A DNA stretch of 64,000 nt from Hypomesus transpacificus (lineage: Eukaryota; Chordata; Actinopteri; Osmeriformes; Osmeridae): NCBI RefSeq assembly GCF_021917145.1, contig NW_025814039.1:682001-746000 (forward strand), read 5' to 3'. The notes under the pieces were generated by a model. That model worked only from the letters and a program-made list of their open reading frames with translations. It made no database searches and had not been told where the DNA came from. Numbering within the stretch: the first letter of the stretch is position 1; each line of letters starts with the position of its first letter. Positions 39,601 through 50,592 of this stretch are shown one piece after another. Position numbers and translations under genes: made by a program.

Positions 39601-41230
39601 ACATAGCTACAGAAACATGTTATTACAGTTAAAACAACAAGAAAACCATTCAGCCAGAAGTTACATGCCAACGTTGTAAATGCATTGAAAACGCTACTCA
39701 AGAGCTGAGATAAACTTACAAGCAGTAAAAAAATGAATGTCCAAAAAAAGGAATCTAAAGGCTTAATACCTTCACGAAACACGTTTACTATACATAAACA
39801 GCCACAGAAACATGTTTTAACAGTTAAAATAATAAGAAAACCATTCAGCAAGAAGTTACATGCCAAACATTGTAAAACTCTATTCAGGAGCTGAAAAGCA
39901 CTTTAAAGCAATAAAAAAATGAAAGTCTCAAAAACTGAATCTAGTGGCTAAACATCTTTACAAAACAACTTTCCCATATATACACAGCCACAGATGCATG
40001 TTCTAACAGTTAAAGTAATAAGAAAACCATTCAGCAAGAAGTTACATGCCAAACATTGTAAAACTCTATTCAGGAGCTGAAAAGCACTTTAAAGCAATAA
40101 AAAAATGAAAGTCTCAAAAACAGAATCTAATGGCTAAACATCTTTACAAAACAACTTTTCCATATATACACAGCCACATAAAACATGTTATAACAGTTAA
40201 AACAAAAAGAAACCATTCAAACAGAAGTTACATGTCAACATTGTAAAAGCATTGAAAACGCTACTCAAGAGCTGAAACACACTTACAAGCAGTAAAGAAA
40301 TGAAAGTCTAAAAAAAGGAATCTAAAGGCTAAATACCTTCACGAAACACTTTTTCTATATATAAACAGCCACAGAAACATGTTTTAACAGTTAAAGTAAC
40401 AAAAACTCCATTCAGCAAGAAGTTACATGCCAAATATTGTAAAACTCTATTCAGGAGCTGAAAAGCACTTTAAAGCAATAAAAAAATAAAAGTCTCCAAA
40501 ACAGAATATAATGGCTACACATTTACAAAACACTTTTCCATACATACATAGCCACAGAAACATGTTATAACAGTTAAAACAACAACAAAACCATTCAAAC
40601 AGAAGTTACATGCCAACGTTGTAAATGCATTGAAAACGCTACTCAAGAGCTGAGATAAACTTACAAGCAGTAAAGAAATGAATGTCCAAAAAAAGGAATC
40701 TAAAGGCTTAATACCTTCACGAAACACGTTTACTATACATAAACAGCCACAGAAACATGTTTTAACAGTTAAAATAATAAGAAAACCATTCAGCAAGAAG
40801 TTACATGCCAAACATTGTAAAACTCTATTCAGGAGCTGAAAAGCACTTTAAAGCAATAAAAAAATGAAAGTCTCAAAAACTGAATCTAGTGGCTAAACAT
40901 CTTTACAAAACAACTTTCCCATATATACACAGCCACAGATGCATGTTCTAACAGTTAAAGTAATAAGAAAACCATTCAGCAAGAAGTTACATGCTAAACA
41001 TTGTAAAACTCTATTCAGGAGCTGAAAAGCACTTTAAAGCAATAAAAAAATGAAAGTCTCAAAAACAGAATCTAATGGCTAAACATCTTTACAAAACAAC
41101 TTTTCCATATATACACAGCCACATAAAACATGTTATAACAGTTAAAACAAAAAGAAACCATTCAAACAGAAGTTACATGCCAACATTGTAAAAGCATTGA
41201 AAACGCTACTCAAGAGCTGAAACACACTTA
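30680..41230 (+). repeat. Recent 5.27-kb tandem duplication of satellite
   Basis: The segment from about 30,680 to 35,955 is repeated from about 35,955 to 41,230 at a constant offset of 5,273-5,275 bp. Paired landmarks include 30,865 with 36,140, 34,249 with 39,522 and 35,242 with 40,515. Differences are rare: a two-base loss in GAAACACTTAC near 38,772, TTGTTACAG near 38,878, and ATTGGC against AGTGGC. The exact breakpoints are blurred by the monomer repeats. Confidence 0.88.
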
Positions 41231-41723
41231 CAAGCAGTAAAGAAATGAAAGTCTAAAAAAAGGAATCTAAAGGCTAAATACCTTCACGAAACACTGTTTT
41301 CTATATATAAACAGCCACAGAAACATGTTTTAACAGTTAAAGTAACAAAAACACCATTCAGCAAGAAGTTACATGCCAAATATTGTAAAACTCTATTCAG
41401 GAGCTGAAAAGCACTTTAAAAGCAATAAAAAAATAAAAGTCTCCAAAACAGAATATAATGGCTACACATTTACAAAACACTTTTCCATACATACATAGCC
41501 ACAGAAATATGTTATAACAGTTAAAACAACAAGAAAACCATTCAACCAGAAGTTACATGCCAACATTGTAAATGCATTATAAACGATACTCAAGAGCTGA
41601 AACACACTTACAAGCAGTAAAGAAATGAAAGTAAAAAAAAAAGGAATCTAAAGGCTAAATACCTTCACGAAACACGTTTACTATACATAAACAGCCACAG
41701 AAACATGTTCTAACAGTTAAAGT

Positions 41724-42077
41724 TAGTCTTGCTTAGACTGTTGCTCTTGTTGGTTAGTGGTAGCTGATTTAAACTGTTGTATTCTTCTTTTTTTAGTTAA
41801 TCCTATTTTTATTGCTTTCCTACAGGTACACCTGCACTTAGAGATCAATGTTGTGTAATTTTAACTTGTTTAACTACATGCTCTTATGGTTTCTTCCCTT
41901 TAGCACTATTTTTTGGTTGTCCACAATATGTACTTCTTGTTTTTGACTACCCGCAATGCTGTGGGGCTATCTTGTTGTTATTATCAGTGACCTATGCACT
42001 TTGTGAAGCTCTCTCTTGGAAGTCGCTTTGGACAAAAGCGTCTGCTAAATGAATAAATGTAAATGTAAATGTAAATG
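41724..42077 (+). mobile_element. 5'-truncated L2 LINE 3' end inserted in a satellite monomer
   Basis: About 354 bp matches, in opposite orientation, the 3' untranslated region of the LINE at 3.7-7.0 kb. It starts TAGTCTTGCTTAGACTGTTG and ends in the hairpin GTCGCTTTGGACAAAAGCG and a (TGTAAA) tail. TAAAGT lies on both sides (41,718-41,723 and 42,078-42,083) and restores an uninterrupted monomer, so it is the likely target duplication, although it overlaps the tail repeat. Confidence 0.88.
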
Positions 42078-42083
42078 TAAAGT

Positions 42084-42158
42084 AATAAGAAAACCATTCA
42101 GCAAGAAGTTACATGCCAAACATTGTAAAACTCTACTCAGGAGCTGAAAAGCACTTTA
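42084..42158 (+). repeat. Last plus-oriented satellite fragment before the inversion point
   Basis: The monomer interrupted by the L2 fragment resumes and runs to GCACTTTAA at about 42,159. There it joins a monomer read in the opposite direction. Confidence 0.85.
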
Positions 42159-44770
42159 ACTGTTATAACATGATTCAGTGGCTGTATATACATGGTAAAG
42201 TTGTTTTCTGAAGATGTTTGGCCAGTAGATTCCATTTTGGAGACTTTCATTTTTTTATTGCTTTAAAGTGCTTTTCAGCTCCTGAATAGCGTTTTCAATG
42301 CATTGACAATGTTTGGCATGTAACTTCTGGCTGAAGGGTTTTCTTGATGTTTTAACTGTTATAACATGTTTTTGTGGCTGTATATACATGGTAAAGGTGT
42401 TTTCTGAAGATGTTTAGCCAGTAAATTCCATTTTTGAGACTTTCATTTTTTCATTGCTTTAAAGTGCTTTTCAGCTCCTGAATAGCGTTTTCAATGCATT
42501 GACAATGTTTGGCATGTAACTTCTGGCTGAAGGGTTTTCTTGATGTTTTAACTGTTCTAACATGTTTCTGTGGCTGTATAAACATGGTAAAGGTGTTTTC
42601 TGAAGAGGTTTGGCCAGTAGATTAAATTTTTGAGACTTTCGTTTTTTTATTGCTTTAAAGTGCTTTTCAGCTCCTGAATAGCGTTTTCAATGCATTGACA
42701 ATGCTTGGCATGTAACTTCTGGCTGAAGGGTTTTCTTGAAGTTTTAACTGTTATAACATGTGTTAGGATAATTTCTCAAGTAATGCACAGAGTTGTCGGA
42801 TTCAAAGAAAGTACAATAGTTTAATGCTTGCCAGCAAGGAGATAAAGTCTGTTCGCAATACAAAGTTTGTCTGGTTCACAAATTATCAGGTATAACAATT
42901 TATTGGAGAGAAGTCTCCTTCTCTTTATACCAGCTGTCAATATGATCAATCCCAGGGACAGTCTGTGCGTGGAAACCTACAGAGTTCTCTGACCCTTGGC
43001 TTGACCATATAATTCACTCAACACAGAAACACATTTATTGCACCTCTAGTATGATAATGGTCAGCCTAGGTCAGTTTGTTTATATAAGCCGTGTGTCATC
43101 TATAGGTCATGTGAGGAGAGGATTCTCTGTTGGCAAGGAATGCTAGCACCAGTATTTTCAGGATATAATGTTCCATTCTAAATGTCTCCGACTTATGTTT
43201 CTGTGGCTGTATATACATGGTAAAGGTGTTTTCTGAAGATGTTTGGCCAGTAGATTCCATTTTTGAGACTTTCATTTTTTTTATTGCTTTAAAGTGCTTT
43301 TCAGCTCCTGAATAGCGTTTTCAATTTATTGACAATGTTTGGCATGTAACTTCTGGCTGAAGGGTTTTCTTGATGTTTTAACTGTTATAACATGTTTCTG
43401 TGGCTGTATATACATGCTAAAGGTGTTTTCTGAAGATGTTTGGCCAGTAGATTCCATTTTTGAGACTTTCATTTTTTTTATTGCTTTAAAGTGCTTTTCA
43501 GCTCCTGAATAGCGTTTTCAATGCATTGACAATGTTTGGCATGTAACTTCTGGCTGAAGGGTTTTCTTGATGTTTTAACTGTTATAACATGTTTCTGTGG
43601 CTGTATATACATGCTAAAGGTGTTTTCTGAAGATGTTTGGCCAGTAGATTCCATTTTTGAGACTTTCATTTTTTTTATTGCTTTAAAGTGCTTTTCAGCT
43701 CCTGAATAGCGTTTTCAATGCATTTACAATGTTTGGCATGTAACTTCTGGCTGAAGGGTTTTCTTGATGTTTTAACGGTTAAAACATGTTTCAGTGGCTG
43801 TATATACATGGTAAAGGTGTTTTCTGAAGATGTTTGGCCAGTAGATTCCATTTTTGAGACTTTCATTTTTTTTATTGCTTTAAAGTGCTTTTCAGCTCCT
43901 GAATAGCGTTTTCAATGCATTGACAATGTTTGGCATGTAACTTCTGGCTGAAGGGTTTTCTTGATGTTTTAACTGTTATAACATGTTTCTGTGGCTGTAT
44001 ATACATGGTAAAGGTGTTTTCTGAAGATGTTTGGCCAGTAGATTCCATTTTTGAGACTTTCATTCTTTTTATTGCTTTAAAGTACTTTTCAGCTCCTGAA
44101 TAGCGTTTTCAATGCATTGACAATGTTTGGCATGTAACTTCTGGCTGAAGGGTTTTCTTGATGTTTTAACTGTTATAACATGTTTCTGTGGCTGTATATA
44201 CATGGTAAAGGTGTTTTCTGAAGATATTTGGCCAGTAGATTCCATTTTTGAGACTTTCATTTTTTTTATTGCTTTAAAGTGCTTTTTAGCTTCTGAATAG
44301 CGTTTTCAATGCATTTACAATGTTTGGCATGTAACTTCTGGCTGAAGGGTTTTCTTGATGTTTTAACCGTTAAAACATGTTTCAGTGGCTGTATATACAT
44401 GGTAAAGGTGTTTTCTGAAGATGTTTGGCCAGTAGATTCCATTTTGGAGACTTTCATTTTTTTATTGCTTTAAAGACCTTTTCAGCTCCTGAATTGTTTT
44501 CAATGCATTGACAATGCTTGGCATGTAACTTCTGGCTGAAGGGTTTTCTTGAAGTTTTAACCGTTAAAACATGTTTTAGTGGCTGTATATACATGGTAAA
44601 GGTGTTTTCTGAAGATGTTTGGCCAGTAGATTCAATTTTTGAGACTTTAATTTTTTTTATTGCTTTAAAGTGCTTTTCAGCTCCTGAATAGCGTTTTCAA
44701 TGCATTGACAATGTTTGGCATGTAACTTCTGGCTCAAGGGTTTTCTTGATGTTTTAACTGTTATAACATG
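42159..44770 (-). repeat. Inverted satellite block, 197-bp monomers
   Basis: From 42,159 the same satellite is on the other strand, with a strict 197-bp period seen from the starts at 43,669, 43,866, 44,063, 44,260 and 44,457. These monomers are a separate subtype (TGGCCAGTAGATTCCAT on plus). Each contains a minus-strand 63-codon frame, which I do not call a gene because it merely fits inside the unit. The block is split by the insertion at 42,771-43,194 and ends at the retrovirus. Confidence 0.92.
42771..43194 (-). mobile_element. Solo-LTR-like insert
   Basis: A 424-bp unique segment interrupts a monomer directly after TTATAACATG. Read on the minus strand it has a TATATAA box (near 43,080), an AATAAA (near 42,900) and a terminal ATTATCCTAACA, which fits an LTR in U3-R-U5 order ending in CA. 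The other end lacks the TG expected at an LTR start, and the target duplication is at best ATG, so the call is moderate. No internal retroviral sequence is present. Confidence 0.55.
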
Positions 44771-45328
44771 TGTTGGAGGCTCTAAAGTGGTTCTTAGTGT
44801 TGTAAGAATTGACAGGCTTGGAGTCAGGAGATTGATTACAAAGGCTTTCGTCTTTATTGCTAGGTAGTTTGGAACCATACGCAGAGCTTCTCTAGCCTTC
44901 TCTAGCTTCTCTTCTCTATTACATTCAATAGACAAGAACTTTTATACAGTCTTTCTACGTCATACAAATATCTTTGGCAATTATCAGACAACACACAGTT
45001 TGTTCAAGATAAACAGATGTCCTCCCTCATTTGGCCATTCTTGTGCAACCAGTGGCTCTAAAGAGCAACGCACCACCCTATCAGGTCCTCCTGACCTGAC
45101 TTCCTTCTGAAAAGAACATTCTAAAGGGAGGGGAGGGTGACTCTCCCAGCTCGCTCTTACCCCATAACGGAATATGGGACAAAACAAGTCTCCTCTTTAG
45201 CCTAATTCCTTACATAGGGACAAACAAGTCTCCTCTCTAGCTTAATTCCCTACATAGGGCTGTTTCCTCTCCTCAACTGACCCCTGTCCTGCTTCTTTCC
45301 TTCCTCGACACGAAAAAAGCCCCCAACA
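44771..45328 (-). repeat. 3' LTR of the endogenous retrovirus
   Basis: 558 bp, with TGTTGG at the plus-strand start and CCAACA at its end. On the minus strand a TATAAAA box lies at 44,946-44,940 and an AATAAA at 44,858-44,853, spaced as in a U3-R-U5 layout. It differs from the 5' LTR mainly by a rearranged tract at 44,890-44,925 (TCTCTAGCCTTCTCTAGCTT) and about ten single bases. Confidence 0.9.
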
Positions 45329-45340
45329 TACCCCCCTTTG
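45329..45340 (-). promoter_or_regulatory. Polypurine tract next to the 3' LTR
   Basis: On the minus strand CAAAGGGGGGTA directly precedes the 3' LTR. A purine run at this place primes plus-strand DNA synthesis in retroviruses. Confidence 0.75.
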
Positions 45341-46063
45341 TGAACTACCTGTTCACAACACTTCGCCAATAATCTATCTTTTTTGTGTAGCCTGTAAAAC
45401 ATTTAAACATTGAAAAAAACAAACCTCACAGAACCAATTTCCTTTAATTTTGACTTATAGGTGAGTATATGGTAGAATAGTAAGCTAGTGTTTGTCTGTA
45501 ATGAAGCTGTCCAGATTCATGTTGTGTAAACAAAGTCCCCAGTCTGAAGGAAACCTTGGTTCAGTCTACTCATATGGTTGTAAGCCTGCAATATGTGTGA
45601 GTATATAACCTTCCTTTGGCTAGATAAGTACCCCCTGAACCTCAAACACAGTTTCACAAAAACACGATGGTATATGATCAAACATCAAGTCCACACATAA
45701 AGTTTACAACAACATATGCAGTACTCAAATATCTGTTCAGAATTTCCTTTGTTCCTCTGTATCATCAGATCCCGGAGTAAAACTCCCCCTGGCTTGTTAG
45801 GCCACGTTCTTTTAAGGGGGAGACACCATGGATGATTCAACAGAAATGGGTTTGGGAGGGCAGTCCTCCTCAAACCTACACTGATTAATGCACAAATCAC
45901 TGAGTCACATATACATCACTCAATTATACATAATAAAACAGAAATTAAACTCATAAAACAAACAAAATTATGTGCTTGGTATACTCATTGAGTGATGTTC
46001 CACAACCTCGAAGCGGCTCGATTGATTTGGCAACGCCCGGTGTGGCCTGGTTCGGAACATCAT
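45341..46063 (-). other. Non-coding stretch between env and the 3' LTR
   Basis: About 720 bp separate the env stop from the polypurine tract. No frame with a recognisable motif is seen. It is probably the 3' untranslated region of the provirus or the decayed remains of an accessory region. Confidence 0.45.
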
Positions 46064-46840
46064 TCAGCCACTTTGACCCTCCGCTCCCTGACCTCCCTTG
46101 CTCCCCGCTGGGACAGGGTACAAGTCCGGGGCAGAAGGCCTGTTCTTAAAAAGAGAAAAAGCATGTGAGTCATCCGACTCCTGCATCTTAGCTACAATGG
46201 GGCAGGCATAGTGGGTTTTGACATGAGACCGGAAAATGGGTATGCAACAGCAGAGAATCAATACAATGGCCAATAAGGTTAGCAGCACCGCTATCCCTAT
46301 CCTCACCCAGCTAAACCCCCAATCCCCCAAGCTCTGTCTCATCATCTCAAACCATTCAGTTTTGTGTCCAGCATTATCCTTCACCTCCTGTCTCAGTGCC
46401 TTTAAGTCAGTCATAGCTTGTGCAAATCTTCCTGTAGGGGCAGTGTTGTTCGGTATGAATGTGCAACATACCTGTCCAATCAGAGTGCAAACCCCCCCAC
46501 GCTCTGCCAGCAGCCAGTCCAATACCTGTCGATTCTGCCAGGTCATTGCTGATGTTGCCGACAGCTGCTGGCCCAGGGCGGTGAGAGCCTCGTCTGTATA
46601 GTTAATTAAGCGCTGCTGGTTATAGTACAGGTAATTAATCCATTCAGTGTTCTTATTTACCGTAATCCAGGGTAAGATGGACTCAAACCCTGACGCCACC
46701 TCATTTCTTGCTTTAAAATCATTGGGCACCCCCCTTGGCTGACCTATGGCATCGATTGTTACATCAGACTTGAAAGCCCGCCTCTTGCGAGGAGCTTCCT
46801 CGAGGTTCTCTGCGGTTTGGTTTAGTTTGAAGTGGATCAC
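46064..46840 (-). pseudogene. env: Retroviral env, transmembrane subunit only
   Basis: The frame covers 258 residues and stays open upstream to about 46,930 without a convincing start. A basic furin-type site RKRR lies at residues 18-21. A heptad-like Gln/Leu-rich stretch precedes the CX6CC motif (Cys118, Cys125-Cys126), the site of the disulphide link to the surface subunit in gamma-type envelopes. NYT (80-82) and NNT (131-133) are possible glycosylation sites. A membrane segment spans about 181-204, ending in CCC, and a 54-residue cytoplasmic tail follows. The surface subunit that would lie upstream is not recognisable, so the gene is partial. In an intact virus this protein drives membrane fusion. 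Here it could at most be a truncated remnant. Confidence 0.8.
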
Positions 46841-46939
46841 CTGGGTGATGGCATGTGCTATACATATTGCAATGAACTCTGCTTTGCTCCCCCCTTCCCC
46901 TAAAACATCTTGTGTCAGCCCACTTACCTCTCCCTCACC

Positions 46940-48660
46940 GAGCAGTTTGCTCGGGAAGGGGATTCTGTGGTGTGGGTGTGGGGTCTATGGGGTCTGCCAG
47001 GATCGTCCCCTGCTCGCTGAGCTGCACGTCTTTTAGCGGCTGCACGAATGGGGCTGTTGGAGGTCGATGGTCTCTGGTGCTGGCCCTCTTTGGTGAACCT
47101 TCCCTGGCTCGACCCCTGGACCTGGATCTGGTTTTACTTTCCCCTGGAATTAGATACAGTCCAGGAACAGGATACTTCTGTGTTCAGGGGAGAGCCTTAT
47201 TGACTCTGTCATCATAATGGAGGTGAGTTTTATAGAAACCGGGACAGAGAAATGGATATATAGCCATAACAGCTTCAAACTTAGTGTGTTTAGTTTAGTC
47301 ATAGCTTTTGTGAAACTCCATCAGAAACAATGTGGATGTAGGCATACATCACCAAACCCTATTTTCCTCTGCTACTCGCCAGTTGTTCTCCATGCACGGG
47401 CAGTGGACTCTGGTAGGTGTTAACTCAGGGCCAACAAACATTGTTAATGTCATCAATAACCCCCTGGTTCTATCAACCTAAACCACCTAGGCATTTGTCA
47501 ACAATTACTTTAGTTTCACATTTCAAATGACAATATTGCTGTTGCATCCACCTCATGTCCCTGTTTCACTCACCCCCCTTCTTCCCAGTTGGAACGCAAC
47601 CAGGAAGGGATTGTTGTTATTCGGCGGCTGAGTTTCATTTTCTGATCCCTCAACAGGGAGCAGGGGTTGAGTGACTGTTCGCCGTTGTCCAGGGTGGCTT
47701 GGTAACTTCGAGCCCTGGATTTGGTCCTTGGTCTTAAGCACAACCTTGACTTCTGAGGCACGAGCAGGAAGCTCTCAATCCTCAGTCTCAGGCCCAGTTG
47801 GAGAGCTGAGAGTTAACCACGTCATTCGTGTGTTTTGCCTTTAGGACAGCACTGTCCTGTACTGTATCAGGGAAATCAGAGTCAACAGTTGTTATAGGTG
47901 TGACCAAGTTTGATGTGGGATTTATAACGGTGCTTCCAGATGGACCACATGGTTGACCCTTCAAACTGTTTTGTGGTCATCGTTGCTCGTGACCCTGTGT
48001 TCAGGCAGTGTCTCTACACGAGGATGTTGACTTTTCCCCCGGTCGCCTTTACTGGAGACTCGACCACCAGGCTGGATACTGGTTGGTTTCTCCGAGGCTC
48101 GTTCTTTCCTCCTTCTCCTCCCCTACTTCCTACAAAACATCTTCAACAAAAAAGCTTCACCATAGTCTAAGGTTAGACTATCAAAATTATAAATGTTACT
48201 ACTTAGGGTGTGCTTTACTTGTTTATCAACTAAATTATCAATTTAAAATTGCCTCTGTCTCTGAGACCATAGTCCAAATTTTTCCTATCCCCCCTTCCCC
48301 CCATCGCATAGCTCATATCTTTGCGATTCCTAAGGTATAGAAAAAATATGTTAGTCAGTGACAACCCAAATTCTTCATATTTTAACATTTTTACCTCTTC
48401 TTTAAATCTCCTAACCCCGTGCCTCTGTCAACCGAAATTTACCCTGTTCAACAAGATTAGCAATTTTGTGGTGTGTGTAAATTGTGATTGGATACATACA
48501 GGAAGATGGGTTTCTCGTAGTTCGGGAGGGCCAGAGCTGGTGCCTGTTGTAGACTCAGTTTGATATCCATGAATGCTTTCTCCCCCCCCCTCAGTCCCTT
48601 TCAGTTTGGCCTGTAGAGAGGTGACTCCTGCTTCTTACGTCATCTCTCGAAGGGCCACGG
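46940..48660 (-). other. Position where pol and the env surface part are expected; nothing recognised
   Basis: I looked on the minus strand for protease, YxDD reverse transcriptase, RNase H and integrase motifs and found none. Frames are short and broken. The interval is only 1.7 kb, too small for pol plus the env surface subunit, so a large internal deletion is likely. Small plus-strand frames here have no family features. Confidence 0.6.
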
Positions 48661-50592
48661 CTAATGGGAAACTAGGCCCGGCGCCAGCCCTTCTGGCTCG
48701 CTCCCCCACTGTCTGTTTTGACTGTAGGCAGCAGGGGGAGCGACGAGTACTGCTTGTAGGCCGGACCTGAGTTGGAGTTTGTTCAGCTTCCGCGCATCCT
48801 CTCGGTCACTCTGCAGCCTTTTGTTTTCATTGTTCCTTTCTGTTAACACGGCATGGGTGATGTGTTCGCAAAACTGGGCAAAAGGCATGGAATAGAGACC
48901 CACTACATCTGCCAATCGCCCCTGAACAGTCTCTGTCAGGCCTCGGACGACCCCTTGTCGAAACACTGCTTTTTGCAGGACTTCGTCTTCTGGATTTCTT
49001 CCCAGTTCAGCTCTCCATTTTCCCAAGGTTTTGTGGATGAACGCCATTGGTGGCTCAGATAACTCAATTGTCTCCCCAGTGAGCATGTCCAGCCTCACCC
49101 GATCCGGAAAGAGGGTTCTCAGACTTTCCCAGACGTCTGTGCGGATTGCATTAAAGAGATCTCCGTCTCCCGCATGTGTCTCTAGGATGTCGGCCAGATG
49201 CTGTGAATGCATGACGTCACTCAAGCCTCAAGCCCCTAGGGTGCGCCCCAGGATCATTTTGATGTCTCCGATAGCTATGTTGTGGCCTAGTGTCTCTTGC
49301 TCGAACGCCTTAATCCACCTACTCGCTCCCTCATATGGATTGGGGAGCCGAGCAATTAAACCAGTCATGTCCATTGTTGTCCAGGGCACATAATACATCT
49401 GAGTTCCCCTGACCAGGATGGGTGCTTGATAGTATAAAGGAGGCTTCTTGATACGGACTGGCCTTCCCTGACTCAATACAGGGCTTGGGAGGGGTCCAAC
49501 AGGGTTCTGGGCCATGATCTTGGGAGTTTCAGATTGGGGCTGGAGGGTGGGAGTGGCCTGTTCTGGGGGTTGGCAGCATGCACCTTGTTCCTCATTGGCT
49601 CGGTCAGGAGTTGCGACTCCGCTGGCGACCGCCTCAGACAGAAGCCTAGGTCGACCAGCCAAGTCCTGTCTTGCTTCTTTCCTGGCCTCTGATATGATAG
49701 TCTTGAAAGCCTTTTTCCCGATCAGGTAGAGGTCCGTCTGGTCCTCTCCTATTGGCAGCTGAGTTTGCAGCTCATGAAGGACTTGTTCAGTGGACTGAGC
49801 ACAGCTTACTAGAGAGGTTATTGGAATTACCCCTCTAGCGAGTTGCTCTGAAACCAGGGGTTTTGGCTCCCCCTGGTGATTGTCCATTACACTCTCCTTC
49901 TGGTACCCGCAGCAGCCCTTTCTTTCAGATTCTCTCAACAGTTCTTTAATGTGCTGATACGCCCCCGTCAGCTCGATGTCCTCTGAGGCGGCCCCTTCTT
50001 TTCCGTCTAGTAGCTTTTTGACATGGCTATACGCCCCCTTGGTTGGGGCGTACTCAGCCTCTCTTGGTTTCTGGAGCGGGGCCATAATGGATGATGAATA
50101 TCTTGGGTTCTCTGCCTCACCCGTATACACAGTCTTTCTGGGTGGGGCAGAGCCGCTCTTCTCTTTAGCGTATGGGGGAGGGGAGGCCCTATCTAGAGTC
50201 TCATGATCAGTTTTGGCTGCGAGCATGCAAGCCTTAACTGTATTACGATAGTTCTGTCCTTGATCTTCGTACAGCTTCAGAACTTCAGCTTCCTCATTTC
50301 ATTTTTTGAGTTTTTTCTTGACCGAACCAGAATGGCTGTGGTTGGCGATCAGGACCCTCATGTCGTTGCAGAGGCTTAGATCGAAAGTCCCGTGCTCTGG
50401 CCATACCGGTGTCATCTTGGCAGTGCGCTTGGCCCATTTCCTGTTCATCTCGATGAGGCGTTCTCGGAGAAGAGGGAATTGGAGGCTGAGCACCTCCTGG
50501 GCGGTCACGCGCAGAGGAGCAGCTGGCACGGTCTGGTCAGGCGACAGGATAGCTCTGGCTCCTCCCTCTACCGGTCTTTTTGGCACACTCAT
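48661..50592 (-). pseudogene. gag: Retroviral gag with two in-frame stops
   Basis: One minus-strand frame runs from 50,592 to 48,661, interrupted by TGA at 50,301-50,299 and again at 49,230-49,228. The first part (97 residues) ends in a basic KKKLKK. The second (332 residues) has a PPPY late-domain motif at its residues 16-19 and, from about residue 262, a capsid start with MYYVPWTTMDMTG and WIKAFEQETLG, comparable to the YWPFSSSDL region of gammaretroviral p30. The third continues the capsid (WESLRTLFPDRVRLD). A nucleocapsid zinc knuckle is not visible before the last stop. Gag would form the particle core. The stops make this copy non-functional unless read through. Confidence 0.8.

Larger units (their letters stand above)
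11884..41723 (+). repeat. Main satellite array, about 187-bp AT-rich monomers
   Basis: About 30 kb of head-to-tail monomers of roughly 187-200 bp. Each carries CAGAAGTTACATGCCAA, a GAGCTGAAA word, AGCAGTAAAG or AGCAATAAAA, ATGAAAGTCT, and CAGCCACAGAAACATG. Several monomer subtypes occur in shifting higher-order orders. Short frames of 60-115 codons appear on both strands in some copies but are interrupted in others, so I treat the array as non-coding. The large uniform size would suit pericentromeric or other heterochromatic satellite. That is inference. Confidence 0.95.

Noticed and set aside
11884-41723. Regular repeats with a CRISPR-like appearance
   Set aside because: The units are contiguous 187-bp satellite monomers in a eukaryotic genome, with no unique spacers.
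11884-44770. Many open frames of 60-115 codons in the satellite, such as the 114-codon frames at 30,865 and 36,140 and the 63-codon frames each 197 bp
   Set aside because: They follow the repeat period, are broken in sister monomers, and resemble no protein family. Their openness comes from copying one sequence.
48573-48770. Plus-strand CFDCRQQG inside the retrovirus, resembling half of a zinc knuckle
   Set aside because: It is antisense to gag, lacks the His and last Cys of the knuckle, and no other plus-strand retroviral motif supports an inversion.
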